17,063 bases of DNA from Sphingomonadales bacterium (GCA_020200935.1 JAIVHR010000179.1:1-17063), one strand, 5' to 3'; numbered from the stretch's first letter, positions 1 through 9,551 are shown. Notes: generated by a model from the sequence alone, not told the origin. Numbers and translations are program-made.

Positions 1-1096
1 CCGCGGCGAGTTTCTCGCCGGCGGGGCCGATCGGCGTCCCCTCGGCGGCGCGCAGGCTGTCGGTCGCATCGGCGAAGATCGCGCGGTCGAGCCGGGCATC
101 GCCGACCCGGATATCGCCGTCGAGTCCGATCCGCGCGCCGCCGTCGAGGATGCGATAGAATCCGGAGACCGAGCCCCGATCGGCAGCAAGACCCGCGAGC
201 CGCACGCGCTCGCTATCGAGCGACAGCGTGCCCCGCGTTTGTTCGGCCGAGCCGTCGAAATCGATCCGGCCGCGCCCGCGGGCGATGCGGTTGGCGCCTT
301 GGCTGAACGAGGCAAAGCGCAAGCCGGCCTCGCCGCCCCAGCGGTCGAAGCCTTCGGAGAAGATCGCATCGAGCGCCAGCTGCGGCGCTTCGATCGCCAG
401 CGCCTGATCGGGGCAGCTGAAGCCGGCGGCGCGCACCGGGCCCTCGAAAGCCGGACGCCGTTGGTCGATCGCGATCGCGACGCTCGCCCGCACCTGTCGC
501 GCTCGGCAGCCCTGAACGGCGAAAACCGGCGCAAGCGCCGAAGCCCGGCCGCTAAAGCCGTCATGCAGCGGCCCCGAGCCTTCGATCGCGGCGAAGACCC
601 GCCCATAGGGCGTGGCGAGATCGATCCGCGCATCGCGCAAGGTGACGTCGAGCTCGGGCAGCTTGATCGGCTCGCCGGTCGGTTCGGGGAGCAGCCGGTC
701 GAGCTGGCCGAAACGCAGCTCGCCGTCGACAAGTTCGCCCCGGAGCCGCACGCCCTGCGCGATGACCGCGACGACCTGAGGCGTGCCGAAGCGATGGCGG
801 ATGCGAATCTCGGCCCATTCGGCGGTCAGATCGGGATCGTCGGGATCGCCGATGACGAGATCGGTGATCCTCTGGCGGTTCACTCCGAGATCGGCGATTT
901 CGTAGCTGCCCTCGACGCCGCTGCGCTCGAGTTCGCGATTGATAAAGCCCTCGGCGATCGGCTTGCGCTGGGTCCAGACGACGATCAGCGCGAGCAGCAG
1001 CAACCCGGCAAGGCCGAGCAACACCATACGCTTCCGGAAGCGTCGTTCCGGAACGGCCGCCCCCTCACCTATGCGACCATCGTCTTCCGCGTGCAT
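1..1096 (-). CDS. YdbH-like intermembrane (AsmA-type) envelope protein, 3' end cut off by window edge
   Basis: The minus-strand frame stays open from an ATG at 1096 to the window edge, giving about 365 N-terminal residues. A short cytoplasmic leader rich in charged residues is followed by one membrane segment (about residues 24-41, VLLGLAGLLLLALIVVW) and then a long periplasmic region. Just after the membrane segment it reads RKPIAEGFINRELERSG, then ITDLVIGDPDDPDLTAEW, as I recall for sphingomonad proteins annotated as YdbH-like (dicarboxylate transport / DctA-YdbH domain). In Enterobacteria YdbH is one of the AsmA-like proteins thought to bridge inner and outer membranes for phospholipid traffic, together with the YnbE lipoprotein and YdbL. 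Those partners, if present, would lie beyond the left edge. The start at 1096 was chosen because it puts a charged leader before the membrane helix; an ATG at 1027 would remove that leader. It diverges from radC with only 53 bases between start codons, so the promoters must overlap. Confidence 0.82.
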   Translation of the reverse strand, partial: MHAEDDGRIGEGAAVPERRFRKRMVLLGLAGLLLLALIVVWTQRKPIAEGFINRELERSGVEGSYEIADLGVNRQRITDLVIGDPDDPDLTAEWAEIRIRHRFGTPQVVAVIAQGVRLRGELVDGELRFGQLDRLLPEPTGEPIKLPELDVTLRDARIDLATPYGRVFAAIEGSGPLHDGFSGRASALAPVFAVQGCRARQVRASVAIAIDQRRPAFEGPVRAAGFSCPDQALAIEAPQLALDAIFSEGFDRWGGEAGLRFASFSQGANRIARGRGRIDFDGSAEQTRGTLSLDSERVRLAGLAADRGSVSGFYRILDGGARIGLDGDIRVGDARLDRAIFADATDSLRAAEGTPIGPAGEKLAA

Positions 1097-1149
1097 TCCA
1101 GCGCACTAGCGCGATTGCGCGGCCGCCGCCATACCGATAGCGTGTGCCC

Positions 1150-1833
1150 ATGGCGGACGTTCCCACCGACGGCACCGGCCACCGCGCGCGGCTACGCCAG
1201 CGGCTGCTCGAGGGCGGCCACGAGGCGCTGCACGAGCATGAGCTGGTCGAATATCTTCTGGCGCTCGCCATTCCGCGCCGCGACACCAAGCCGCTCGCCA
1301 AGAAGCTGCTCAACGAGTTCGGCGGTTATGGCGCGCTGCTGTCGGCGCCGCCCGAGGCGCTCAAGCGGGTTTCGGGGCTCGGCGACGCGGCGATCGGCGC
1401 GCTGATGATCGCCCGCGCCTCGGCGCTCCGGCTGCTCGCCGCGAAGGTCCGCGAGCAGCCGGTGCTCGCCAACTGGCAGGCCTTGCTCGATTATCTCCAG
1501 GCCGACATGGCGCATCAGCCGATCGAGCGCGTGCGCTGCCTTTATCTCGACGCCAAGAACATGCTGATCCGCGACGAGCTGGTCAGCGAGGGATCGATCG
1601 ACCAGGCGGCGATCTATGTCCGCGAGATCATCCGCCGCGCCATCGACCTTCATGCCTCGGCGCTGCTGCTCGTCCACAACCATCCCTCGGGCGATCCCTC
1701 GCCGAGCCGTCAGGATATCGCGCTGACCCGCGAACTGGCCGACGCCGGCAAGCCGCTCGATATCGCGCTCCACGACCACATCATCATCGCCGCCGACCGC
1801 CACAACTCGCTGCGCAGCATGGGGCTGATGTAA
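1150..1833 (+). CDS. radC: RadC family JAB/MPN-domain protein (DUF2466)
   Basis: This is a 227-residue protein of normal RadC length. The N-terminal half is a helix-hairpin-helix-like region (GYGALLSAPPEALKRVSGLG). The C-terminal half is a JAB1/MPN metalloprotease-like domain with a complete JAMM zinc set: Glu147 in the VSEGSID segment, then H176-x-H178 followed by Ser186 and Asp189 within HNHPSGDPSPSRQD. Despite the historic name, a direct role of RadC proteins in DNA repair is not established; a DNA-associated or peptidase function is inferred from the fold. I took ATG 1150 (MADVPTDGTGHRARL) as the start. A GTG two codons upstream (1144) is also possible, and neither has a clear Shine-Dalgarno. 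It is transcribed divergently from the YdbH-like gene and co-directionally with the oxidoreductase 81 bases downstream. Confidence 0.93.
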   Translation: MADVPTDGTGHRARLRQRLLEGGHEALHEHELVEYLLALAIPRRDTKPLAKKLLNEFGGYGALLSAPPEALKRVSGLGDAAIGALMIARASALRLLAAKVREQPVLANWQALLDYLQADMAHQPIERVRCLYLDAKNMLIRDELVSEGSIDQAAIYVREIIRRAIDLHASALLLVHNHPSGDPSPSRQDIALTRELADAGKPLDIALHDHIIIAADRHNSLRSMGLM

Positions 1834-1914
1834 GGACCGCGGTGCGGGTGCTTTGCGCCGGAGTTGGACCGCTGCTAGGCGGCGGCAAACGAATTCCCGG
1901 AGACCCGATCGGCC

Positions 1915-2913
1915 ATGACGCTTCCCGCCGAAATGCACGCCTTGCAGGTGAGCGAGCTGACTCCGGGGCTGTCCGGCTGCGGCGTAGCGAAACTGCCGGT
2001 CCCCGAGCCCGGCCCCGGCGAGGCGCTGATTCGCGTGCGGGCGGCGGCGCTCGGCTTTCCCGATCTGCTGATGACCGAGGGGAAATACCAACACAAGCCG
2101 CCGCTTCCCTTCACTCCCGGCAACGACATCGCCGGCGAGATCGCCGCGCTCGGCGAGCACGGGAGCGAATGGGCGACCGGCGATGCGGTCGTCGCCACAT
2201 TGGGGATCGGCGGATTCGCCGAATATGCGAACTGCCCGGTCGATCGGCTGCGCCGCAAGACCGAGGCACTGAGCTTCGAGCAGGCGGCGGCTTTCGGCGT
2301 CGCCTATCTGACCGCCTATGTCGCGCTGGTCAGGCGGGCCGAGCTGCGCCCCGCCGAATGGGTGCTCGTCCACGGCGCGGCGGGCGGGGTCGGCCTCGCC
2401 GCTGTCGATCTCGCTCGGGCGCTCGGCGCGCGAGTCATCGCCGCCTCGACCTCCGACCGCAAGCTCGCCATCGTCAGCGAGGAATACGCGCCCGACGCGA
2501 CGCTCAATGTGAGCCGGGGCTTCCGCGAGGAGGTGAAGCGGATCACCGGGGGCGGCGCCGACGTGATCTACGATCCGGTGGGCGGCGACGTCTTCGACGA
2601 GAGCACGCGCTGCATCGCCTTCGGCGGGCGGCTGCTAGTGATCGGCTTCGCCTCGGGCCGGATCGCCACCGTTCCGACCAACATCCCGCTGATCAAGGGC
2701 TTTTCGGTGGTCGGCGTGCGCGCCGGCGAATATGGCCGCCGCCATCCCGAGCGCGGCGAGGAAAATTTCGACGCCATCTGGGCGCTCGCCGAAGCTGGCA
2801 GGCTGCGCCCGCGCGTCCACGCTTCGCTGCCGCTCGATGGCTGGCGCGAGGCTTTCGAGATGATGCGCGAGCGCAAGGTGATCGGGCGCGTAATCATCGC
2901 GCCCGATCGCTAG
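1915..2913 (+). CDS. NADPH:quinone oxidoreductase family protein (zinc-independent MDR)
   Basis: A 332-residue medium-chain dehydrogenase/reductase of the quinone oxidoreductase type. Residues 1-125 form the GroES-like catalytic domain (GPGEALIRVRAAALGFPDLL, then PFTPGNDIAGEI). Residues from about 126 form the Rossmann domain with a GAAGGVG nucleotide-binding loop at 154-160, preceded by VLVH. The cysteine and histidine set that binds catalytic and structural zinc in alcohol dehydrogenases is absent, as expected for QOR enzymes. These enzymes use NADPH to reduce quinones or other alpha,beta-unsaturated carbonyls in the cytoplasm; the substrate of this one is unknown. ATG 1915 is the first in-frame start after radC and a weak purine run (CGGAGA) lies upstream. 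A second ATG at 1933 (MHALQV) would also match the usual family start. It is complete and looks intact. Confidence 0.9.
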   Translation: MTLPAEMHALQVSELTPGLSGCGVAKLPVPEPGPGEALIRVRAAALGFPDLLMTEGKYQHKPPLPFTPGNDIAGEIAALGEHGSEWATGDAVVATLGIGGFAEYANCPVDRLRRKTEALSFEQAAAFGVAYLTAYVALVRRAELRPAEWVLVHGAAGGVGLAAVDLARALGARVIAASTSDRKLAIVSEEYAPDATLNVSRGFREEVKRITGGGADVIYDPVGGDVFDESTRCIAFGGRLLVIGFASGRIATVPTNIPLIKGFSVVGVRAGEYGRRHPERGEENFDAIWALAEAGRLRPRVHASLPLDGWREAFEMMRERKVIGRVIIAPDR

Positions 2914-2973
2914 CTGGTGTTTGTCGAAGTCGGCAGGCCCTGCTAAGCGCCCTCTTTGAGCGAAGGACCCGGC

Positions 2974-4002
2974 ATGATTCCGCGTTATGCCCGGCCCGAG
3001 ATGTTCGCCATCTGGGAGCCGGAAAACAAATTCAGGATCTGGTTCGAGATCGAGGCGCATGCGACCCAGGCGCTCGCCGATCTCGGCGTCGTGCCGGTCT
3101 CGGCGGCGAAGGCGCTGTGGCACTGGTGGGAGACCGACCCCGAAATCGACGTCGCCGCGATCGACGCGATCGAGGCGGTGACCAAACACGACGTCATCGC
3201 CTTCCTGACCTGGGTCGCCGGCGAGGTCGGCGAGGAAGCGCGCTTCATGCATCAGGGCATGACGAGCTCCGACGTGCTCGACAGCTGCCTCGCGGTGCAG
3301 CTCGATCAGGCCGCCCAAATCCTGCTCACCGATCTCGACGCGCTGCTCGAAGCGCTCGAACGCCGCGCGCAGGAGCACAAGCTTACGCCTTGCATCGGCC
3401 GCAGCCATGGTATCCATGCCGAGCCGGTGACCTTCGGGCTCAAGCTGGCGCAAGCCTACGCCGAATTTGCGCGCAACCGCGATCGGCTCGAAGCCGCGCG
3501 CAAGGATGTCGCGACCTGCGCCATCTCGGGCGCCGTGGGCACCTTCGCCAATATCGATCCCGCGGTGGAGACATATGTCGCCGACAAGCTCGGTCTGACG
3601 GTCGAACCGGTCTCGACCCAGGTGATCCCGCGCGATCGCCATGCGATGTTCTTCGCCACGCTCGGCGTCGTCGCCTCGTCGATCGAAAGGCTGGCGACCG
3701 AGATCCGCCATCTCCAGCGCACCGAAGTACTCGAGGCCGAGGAATATTTCTCGCCCGGCCAGAAGGGCAGCTCGGCGATGCCGCACAAGCGCAATCCCAT
3801 CCTGACCGAGAATCTCACCGGCCTCGCCAATGCGATGCAGGTCTGGGAATCGGACGGGGAGCTGTCATTGCTCGATCTGCTGAAGGCCGACGAGGAGGTC
3901 ACCGCAAAGCTGAGCGAAGCGGAGCTCGAGGAGAAATTCGACCTCGATTACCATTTCAAGCATGTCGACACGATCTTCGAACGGGTGTTCGGCGAGGGCT
4001 AG
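2974..4002 (+). CDS. purB: Adenylosuccinate lyase with an apparent in-frame internal deletion of about 95 codons
   Basis: PurB cleaves adenylosuccinate and SAICAR in purine synthesis. The start at ATG 2974 ([14 protein letters not shown]) has GAAGGA about 8 bases upstream and matches the family N-terminus. Recognisable motifs are MTSSDVLD, the catalytic His145 in [14 protein letters not shown], and the flexible signature loop [10 protein letters not shown] (Ser266/Ser267). The product is only 342 residues, whereas bacterial PurB proteins of this type are about 430-438. The missing part is internal: after ENLTGLA (ending at residue 285, base 3828) the sequence goes straight to [15 protein letters not shown]. 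In the family these are separated by roughly 95 residues, including the WHERDISHSS active-site segment and much of the helical core. The reading frame is kept. The C-terminus ([14 protein letters not shown]) is normal. As written, the product should not be catalytic. See findings. Confidence 0.9.
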   Translation: MIPRYARPEMFAIWEPENKFRIWFEIEAHATQALADLGVVPVSAAKALWHWWETDPEIDVAAIDAIEAVTKHDVIAFLTWVAGEVGEEARFMHQGMTSSDVLDSCLAVQLDQAAQILLTDLDALLEALERRAQEHKLTPCIGRSHGIHAEPVTFGLKLAQAYAEFARNRDRLEAARKDVATCAISGAVGTFANIDPAVETYVADKLGLTVEPVSTQVIPRDRHAMFFATLGVVASSIERLATEIRHLQRTEVLEAEEYFSPGQKGSSAMPHKRNPILTENLTGLANAMQVWESDGELSLLDLLKADEEVTAKLSEAELEEKFDLDYHFKHVDTIFERVFGEG

Positions 4003-4008
4003 CGCAGC

Positions 4009-4082
4009 GCTCCTGCGAAAGCAGGAGCCCAGGGCCGCAGGCGCCATCGGTAGCTGCTCTGGGCTCCTGCCTTCGCAGGAGC
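4009..4082. repeat. Palindromic intergenic repeat (GCTCCTGCGAAnGCAGGAGC type)
   Basis: Two 24-base arms (4009-4032 and 4059-4082) are inverted copies of each other with a single mismatch, separated by 26 bases. Each arm is also a small hairpin on its own: the left arm folds as CTCCTGC-GAAA-GCAGGAG. It fills the gap between the end of purB (plus strand) and the end of the hydrolase gene (minus strand), so it may act as a bidirectional terminator, but no T-tract is evident. The form is typical of REP-like elements repeated across sphingomonad genomes. Confidence 0.75.
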
Positions 4083-4086
4083 ACAA

Positions 4087-5028
4087 TCAATGCTCGTGAC
4101 GCCCTTCCCCGTGATGCCCATGCTCCATGGCCTCGGGATCGGTCAGGCTGTCATGGACGAAGCCGATGAAGGTCGGCGCGTCGATGAAACCGCCATCGAC
4201 GGCATATGCGTCGGCGATGCCGAGCGCCTGGATCTCATCGAGCGATTTGCCGGCGTCGATCTCGCTCCGCACCCGCTCGATCACCGTATGCAGCATGTCG
4301 CGATAGGCCTGAAGGTCGGCGCGGGTCGCCATCGGGCCGTGGCCGGGAATGATCCGCGTCTCCGCATCGGTCATCTCGAGCACGCGCTCGACAGCGGCCA
4401 GCATGCCTTGCGCGCTGCCGCCCGACCCGCGGTCGATGAAGGGCAAAGTCACATCCTTGAAATAGAGGTCGCCCATATGGACGACATTGGCATTCTCCCA
4501 CAGGATCACGCTGTCGCCGTCGGTATGGCCATTATGCATGTGGATCGCGTGGACGGTGTCGCCGTTGAGGTGGAGCTTGACGCCGTCATGATAGGTAACG
4601 ACCGGGAGCGCCGCCTCGGGCGCCGGCGGAATCGCGCCGAAGGGACTCTCCTCCAGCCCCGCGGCGAGCCGCGTGCGGACATTGTCGTGCGCCATGATCA
4701 GCGCCCCGGCCTCGCCGAAATTCTCGTTCCCGCCGGTATGATCGCCATGCCAGTGGGTGTTGATCAGGAAGCGCACCGGCGCGGCGCCCAGCCCGGCGAT
4801 CGCCGCCTCGATGCGTTCGGTCAGCGGCGCATATTGATCGTCGATCAGCACCGTGCCGTCCTCGCCGTATGAGACGCCGATATTGCCGCCAGCACCGAAC
4901 AAGACGGCGATACCCGGCGCGACCTGTTCGACGCGGATCTCGACCTCGGCGAAGCGATCGGCCTCCTGCGCCGCGGCCGGCGCGGCGATGGCGAGCGATA
5001 AAGCGGCGAGCGGGGCAAAGCGTTTCAT
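4087..5028 (-). CDS. Secreted metallo-beta-lactamase-fold hydrolase
   Basis: A 313-residue protein. Residues 1-20 are a signal peptide (MKRFAPLAALSLAIAAPAAA, cleavage probably before Gln21), so it acts in the periplasm. The zinc-binding motif of the MBL fold is seen at H92-W-H94-G-D96-H97, followed by a histidine in HNGHTDGDS, an aspartate in HMGDLYFKD and a histidine in IIPGHGP, so the dinuclear site appears complete. It resembles the broad glyoxalase II/SoxH-like MBL group rather than a proven beta-lactamase, and its substrate cannot be told from sequence. The C-terminus is a histidine-rich tail (HGHHGEGRHEH) that could bind metal. The start at 5028 is supported by a strong Shine-Dalgarno (AGGAGGG) on the minus strand and by the signal peptide. 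An in-frame start at 5100 would bury the signal peptide. Confidence 0.88.
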   Translation of the reverse strand: MKRFAPLAALSLAIAAPAAAQEADRFAEVEIRVEQVAPGIAVLFGAGGNIGVSYGEDGTVLIDDQYAPLTERIEAAIAGLGAAPVRFLINTHWHGDHTGGNENFGEAGALIMAHDNVRTRLAAGLEESPFGAIPPAPEAALPVVTYHDGVKLHLNGDTVHAIHMHNGHTDGDSVILWENANVVHMGDLYFKDVTLPFIDRGSGGSAQGMLAAVERVLEMTDAETRIIPGHGPMATRADLQAYRDMLHTVIERVRSEIDAGKSLDEIQALGIADAYAVDGGFIDAPTFIGFVHDSLTDPEAMEHGHHGEGRHEH

Positions 5029-5093
5029 GGTGGGTCCCTCCTGTTGCCGGCGGAGGATAGTCGCGACGGTTGAATGCCACAAGCAACGCAAAC

Positions 5094-5190
5094 CCGTCAC
5101 CCTGAACTTGTTTCAGGGTCCATACGCTCGGGCATCGCGCCCTTTGCACCACGGTAGCCTATGGATGCTGAAACAAGTTCAGCATGACGG
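5094..5190 (+). repeat. Palindromic intergenic repeat, copy 1 (CTGAAnnnnnTTCAG hairpins)
   Basis: A 97-base element bounded by CCGTCA and TGACGG. It holds two hairpins, 5099-5119 (stem ACCCTGAA/TTCAGGGT, loop CTTGT) and 5165-5185 (stem ATGCTGAA/TTCAGCAT, loop ACAAG). The hairpins are inverted copies of each other except at the second and third stem positions, where both sides have changed together. A second copy in the opposite orientation lies at 13921-14019. Translation through it gives LNLFQGP and LKQVQHDG peptides, which I recall in many spurious sphingomonad protein predictions. It lies downstream of dnaJ. Confidence 0.85.
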
Positions 5191-5217
5191 AAATTCGGCG
5201 GGTGGGGGCGCGGCCTG

Positions 5218-6339
5218 CTACCCCAGCATCGTCTTGATCTTCTGGAAGAAACCCGCGCTTTCGGGGCATTCCTCGCCGGTCTCGGTGTCGGCGAATTCGG
5301 CGAGCAGTTGCTTCTGCCGTTTCGAGAGCCTGGTCGGCGTCTCGACGATCATCTCGATGACGAGGTCGCCATGGCCCCTGCCCTGCAGCACCGGCATGCC
5401 GGCGCCGCGCTTTCTGAGCTGCTTGCCCGACTGGATGCCGGCCGGAATGCGGATCTGATGGATCTCGCCGTCGAGCCCGGGCACCTCGATCTCGCCGCCC
5501 AGCGCCGCGGTGGTGATGGAGACCGGGCAGCGCGCGAAGAGGTTCGGCCCCTCGCGCTGGAACAGCTCGTGGCGCTCGATATGGATGAAGATATAGAGGT
5601 CGCCGGCCGGGCCGCCGCGCGTCCCCGCCTCGCCTTCGCCCGAGACGCGGATGCGCGTGCCGTCGTCGACGCCGGGCGGGATCTTGACGTGGATGGTCTT
5701 GGTCTGGTCGACCCGCCCCTCGCCGCGGCAGTCGGGGCAGGGTTCGGAGATCACCTGGCCCATGCCGTGGCAGGCCGGGCAGGTGCGCTCGACGACGAAA
5801 AAGCCCTGCTGCGCGCGGACCTTGCCCATCCCCGAACAGGTGCGGCAGGTCTCGGCCCCGGTGCCGGGCGCGGCGCCCGACCCGCTGCAGCCCTCGCAGG
5901 TCGCCGAGACGTCGAGCATCAGCTCGGCATCCTTGCCGTGATAGGCTTCGCCCAGAGCGATCTCGTAATTATAGCGCAGATCGGCGCCGCGCCGGATGTC
6001 GCGCCCGCCGCCGCGGCCGCCGCGCGCGAACTCGCCGCCGAAGATATTCTCGAAAATGTCCGAAAAGGCCGCGAAGCCGTCCGCCCCGCCCTGGCCGCCA
6101 CCGCCGCCATTCTGGAAGGCGGCGTGACCGAAGCGATCATAGGCGGCGCGCTTTTGCGGATCCTTCAGACAGTCATAGGCTTCGCTGACCGCCTTGAACC
6201 TGGCCTCGCATTCGGCATCGCCCGGATTGCGGTCCGGATGATACTCCATCGCCAGTTTGCGATAGGCGGATTTGAGTGTCGCGCCGTCGGCATCGCGCGA
6301 TACGCCGAGCTGTTCGTAATAATCGACTTGGGTCGCCAC
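5218..6339 (-). CDS. dnaJ: Molecular chaperone DnaJ (Hsp40)
   Basis: A 373-residue class A DnaJ, which stimulates DnaK ATPase and delivers unfolded clients in the cytoplasm. Domains in order are a J domain (residues 1-70, with His34-Pro35-Asp36 inside [10 protein letters not shown]), a Gly/Phe-rich linker (about 75-115, NGGGGGQGG), and a zinc-binding domain with four CxxCxGxG repeats ([32 protein letters not shown]). A C-terminal substrate-binding region follows ([32 protein letters not shown]). The start is a GTG at 6339, with AGGGGCAG a few bases upstream; no in-frame ATG lies nearby, and the [14 protein letters not shown]-terminus fits the family. It lies 134 bases downstream of dnaK on the same strand, with a palindromic repeat in the gap. 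The gene looks intact. Confidence 0.97.
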   Translation of the reverse strand: MATQVDYYEQLGVSRDADGATLKSAYRKLAMEYHPDRNPGDAECEARFKAVSEAYDCLKDPQKRAAYDRFGHAAFQNGGGGGQGGADGFAAFSDIFENIFGGEFARGGRGGGRDIRRGADLRYNYEIALGEAYHGKDAELMLDVSATCEGCSGSGAAPGTGAETCRTCSGMGKVRAQQGFFVVERTCPACHGMGQVISEPCPDCRGEGRVDQTKTIHVKIPPGVDDGTRIRVSGEGEAGTRGGPAGDLYIFIHIERHELFQREGPNLFARCPVSITTAALGGEIEVPGLDGEIHQIRIPAGIQSGKQLRKRGAGMPVLQGRGHGDLVIEMIVETPTRLSKRQKQLLAEFADTETGEECPESAGFFQKIKTMLG

Positions 6340-6386
6340 TAACTGCCCCTGACCTCAGTCCGCTTCAAATTGTCTTGCCGATCGGC

Positions 6387-6457
6387 CGTCAGGACCGAGC
6401 CTGTCCAAGTCCGCCCCGCAATCCGGGAGGCGTCCTTCGACAGGCTCGGGACCAACG
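6387..6457. repeat. Inverted repeat between dnaK and dnaJ (GAGCCTGTC type)
   Basis: An 11-base perfect inverted repeat (CCGAGCCTGTC at 6395-6405, GACAGGCTCGG at 6439-6449) sits inside longer imperfect arms of nearly 30 bases (about 6387-6415 and 6428-6457). The CCTTCGACAGGCTC-type sequence is another form common between sphingomonad genes. It occupies most of the 134-base gap between dnaK and dnaJ and would form a hairpin in a dnaK-dnaJ transcript. Confidence 0.7.
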
Positions 6458-6473
6458 TCATCTTTCAACTGCC

Positions 6474-8353
<1,880 letters not shown>

Positions 8354-8438
8354 TTACCTCTGTTTATCCCCAAAATACTGGCGGAGCCGACAGCTCCCCT
8401 TATCTCAAGCAAGAGCCGCCGGCGCGGCATTATGGAAG

Positions 8439-8469
8439 CCGATATAGGTTTCGTTTCGCTTGCTGCAAC
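8439..8469 (-). promoter_or_regulatory. Candidate heat-shock (RpoH) promoter of dnaK
   Basis: On the minus strand the sequence reads GTTG, then 17 bases, then CCTATATCGG. This matches the alphaproteobacterial RpoH consensus (CTTG, 17-18 bases, CYTATNTNNG) at every -10 position and at three of four -35 positions. It sits about 90 bases upstream of the dnaK start. No CIRCE-like TTAGCACTC repeat was found in the gap, which suggests control by RpoH rather than HrcA. Confidence 0.5.
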
Positions 8470-8516
8470 CATCCGCCGAGGCTAGGAAATCCGCCTGTTT
8501 TGAAATGGGATCGAAG

Positions 8517-8978
8517 ATGCGGAACGGGATAATCGCGGCGATGATGGTCTTGCTTGCCGGCTGCGGGTCGACGGCCGGGGACGAGGCCGCCGAACCGGTC
8601 GAGGAGGCATGGGTCAGATTGCCGGCTGTCGACGGCCGCCCCGGCGCTGCCTATTTCACGCTCAATGGCGGCGAAGCGGGCGACGTGCTGATCGCCGTCG
8701 ACAGCCCCGCCGCCGCGACGGTCGAGCTCCATGAGAGCCGGATCGAGGGCGAGGCGATGACGATGCGGCCGGTCGAGGCGATCGAGGTTCCCGCCGACGG
8801 CAGCGTGACGCTCGCGCCGCGCGGCCTGCACGCGATGCTGTTCGGCCTCGCTTCCGATCTCGAGCCGGGCGGCACGCTGCCGCTCAACCTGCGCTTCGAC
8901 AGCGGCCGCGATGTCCAGGTCGACGCGCGGATCGTCGGCGCCGGCGATCCGGCCCCCTTTGGCGAGGCGGCCGAGTAG
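8517..8978 (+). CDS. PCu(A)C-type copper-binding lipoprotein (DUF461)
   Basis: A 153-residue periplasmic copper chaperone. The N-terminus (MRNGIIAAMMVLLAGCGS) is a lipoprotein signal with lipobox LAGC, so Cys16 should be lipidated. The copper-binding signature H-x10-M-x21-H-x-M is exact: His72, Met83, His105 and Met107. Proteins of this family bind Cu(I) and pass it to the CuA centre of cytochrome oxidase, usually with Sco/SenC; no Sco gene is visible here, so the client is unknown. The start at 8517 gives a standard signal length; ATGs at 8505 and 8460 are alternatives. It diverges from dnaK across a 166-base gap and is followed by a short hairpin. Confidence 0.87.
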   Translation: MRNGIIAAMMVLLAGCGSTAGDEAAEPVEEAWVRLPAVDGRPGAAYFTLNGGEAGDVLIAVDSPAAATVELHESRIEGEAMTMRPVEAIEVPADGSVTLAPRGLHAMLFGLASDLEPGGTLPLNLRFDSGRDVQVDARIVGAGDPAPFGEAAE

Positions 8979-9011
8979 AACGATCGCGCTGGACCCGCTT
9001 TCAGGCCTGTG

Positions 9012-9035
9012 ATAGCGATCGCCCCGGGTCGCTAT
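9012..9035 (+). terminator. Hairpin after the copper lipoprotein gene, possible terminator
   Basis: A 7-bp stem (ATAGCGA/TCGCTAT) encloses a 10-base loop, 34 bases after the stop codon at 8978. There is no T-run after it, so an intrinsic terminator is only one reading. Confidence 0.3.
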
Positions 9036-9086
9036 GTGGAAGTCCGCGCACCATCGGGGAGCGCCGATCCGGGGGAGTAAACAATC

Positions 9087-9551
9087 ATGCTTGTAAAATA
9101 CGCTATCGCGGCCGCGTCGGCCGTCCTGTTGTGCGGCCCTGCCGCCGCGCAGAATGTCAATGCCAATCCGAGCTATGAGACGGTCCGGCTCAACAGCGGC
9201 TTCACGCCCGATCCCTATACCGTCGAGCTGCAGTCTGGCGGCAGCATCGATGCCTCGCAAACCGCGAATGGCTGTCGCGGCTATATCGCCAACGCGCCCG
9301 ATGTCCGGCTGCAATTTTCGAGCGGGTCGCTGCCGCTGATCATCTCGGTCGATGCGAGCGCCGACACCACGCTCGTCATCAACGCGCCCGACGGCCGCTG
9401 GTATTGCGACGACGATAGCGGCAACGGCTACAACCCGTCGGTGCGCTTCAATTCGCCGGGAACGGGCCGCTACGAGATCTGGGTCGGCACCTATGGCGGC
9501 GCCAATCTCCAGCCGGCCTCGCTGAAGATCTCGGAGCTCTACAGCGAATAG
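9087..9551 (+). CDS. Secreted beta-rich protein, PPC-like (often annotated 'peptidase S1')
   Basis: A 154-residue protein with a clear signal peptide (residues 1-21, ending GPAAAQ) and a strong Shine-Dalgarno (GGGGGAG at 9071-9077). The mature part is one small domain: YETVRLNSGFTPDPYTVELQ, then a cysteine in NGCRGY, then DTTLVINAPDGRWYCDDDSG and GRYEIWVGTYGG. The last segments resemble bacterial pre-peptidase C-terminal (PPC) beta-sandwich domains, and the two mature cysteines could pair. I recall close relatives in sphingomonads labelled 'peptidase S1', but no His-Asp-Ser protease motifs are present here and the label should not be taken as function. It is likely periplasmic or exported. 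The role is unknown. Confidence 0.75.
   Translation: MLVKYAIAAASAVLLCGPAAAQNVNANPSYETVRLNSGFTPDPYTVELQSGGSIDASQTANGCRGYIANAPDVRLQFSSGSLPLIISVDASADTTLVINAPDGRWYCDDDSGNGYNPSVRFNSPGTGRYEIWVGTYGGANLQPASLKISELYSE

Noticed and set aside
239..1405. A 388-codon plus-strand frame at the left edge
   Set aside because: It is antisense to the YdbH-like gene and then runs off-frame into radC; the minus-strand frame has the membrane helix and family motifs.
1842..4169. A plus-strand frame open for 775 codons
   Set aside because: It runs out of frame through the oxidoreductase and purB genes and is arginine-rich nonsense; long shadow frames are expected at this GC content.
4853..5458. Small predicted protein containing LNLFQGP and LKQVQHDG
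   Set aside because: These peptides come from translating the palindromic repeat at 5094-5190; the rest is antisense to the hydrolase and dnaJ genes.
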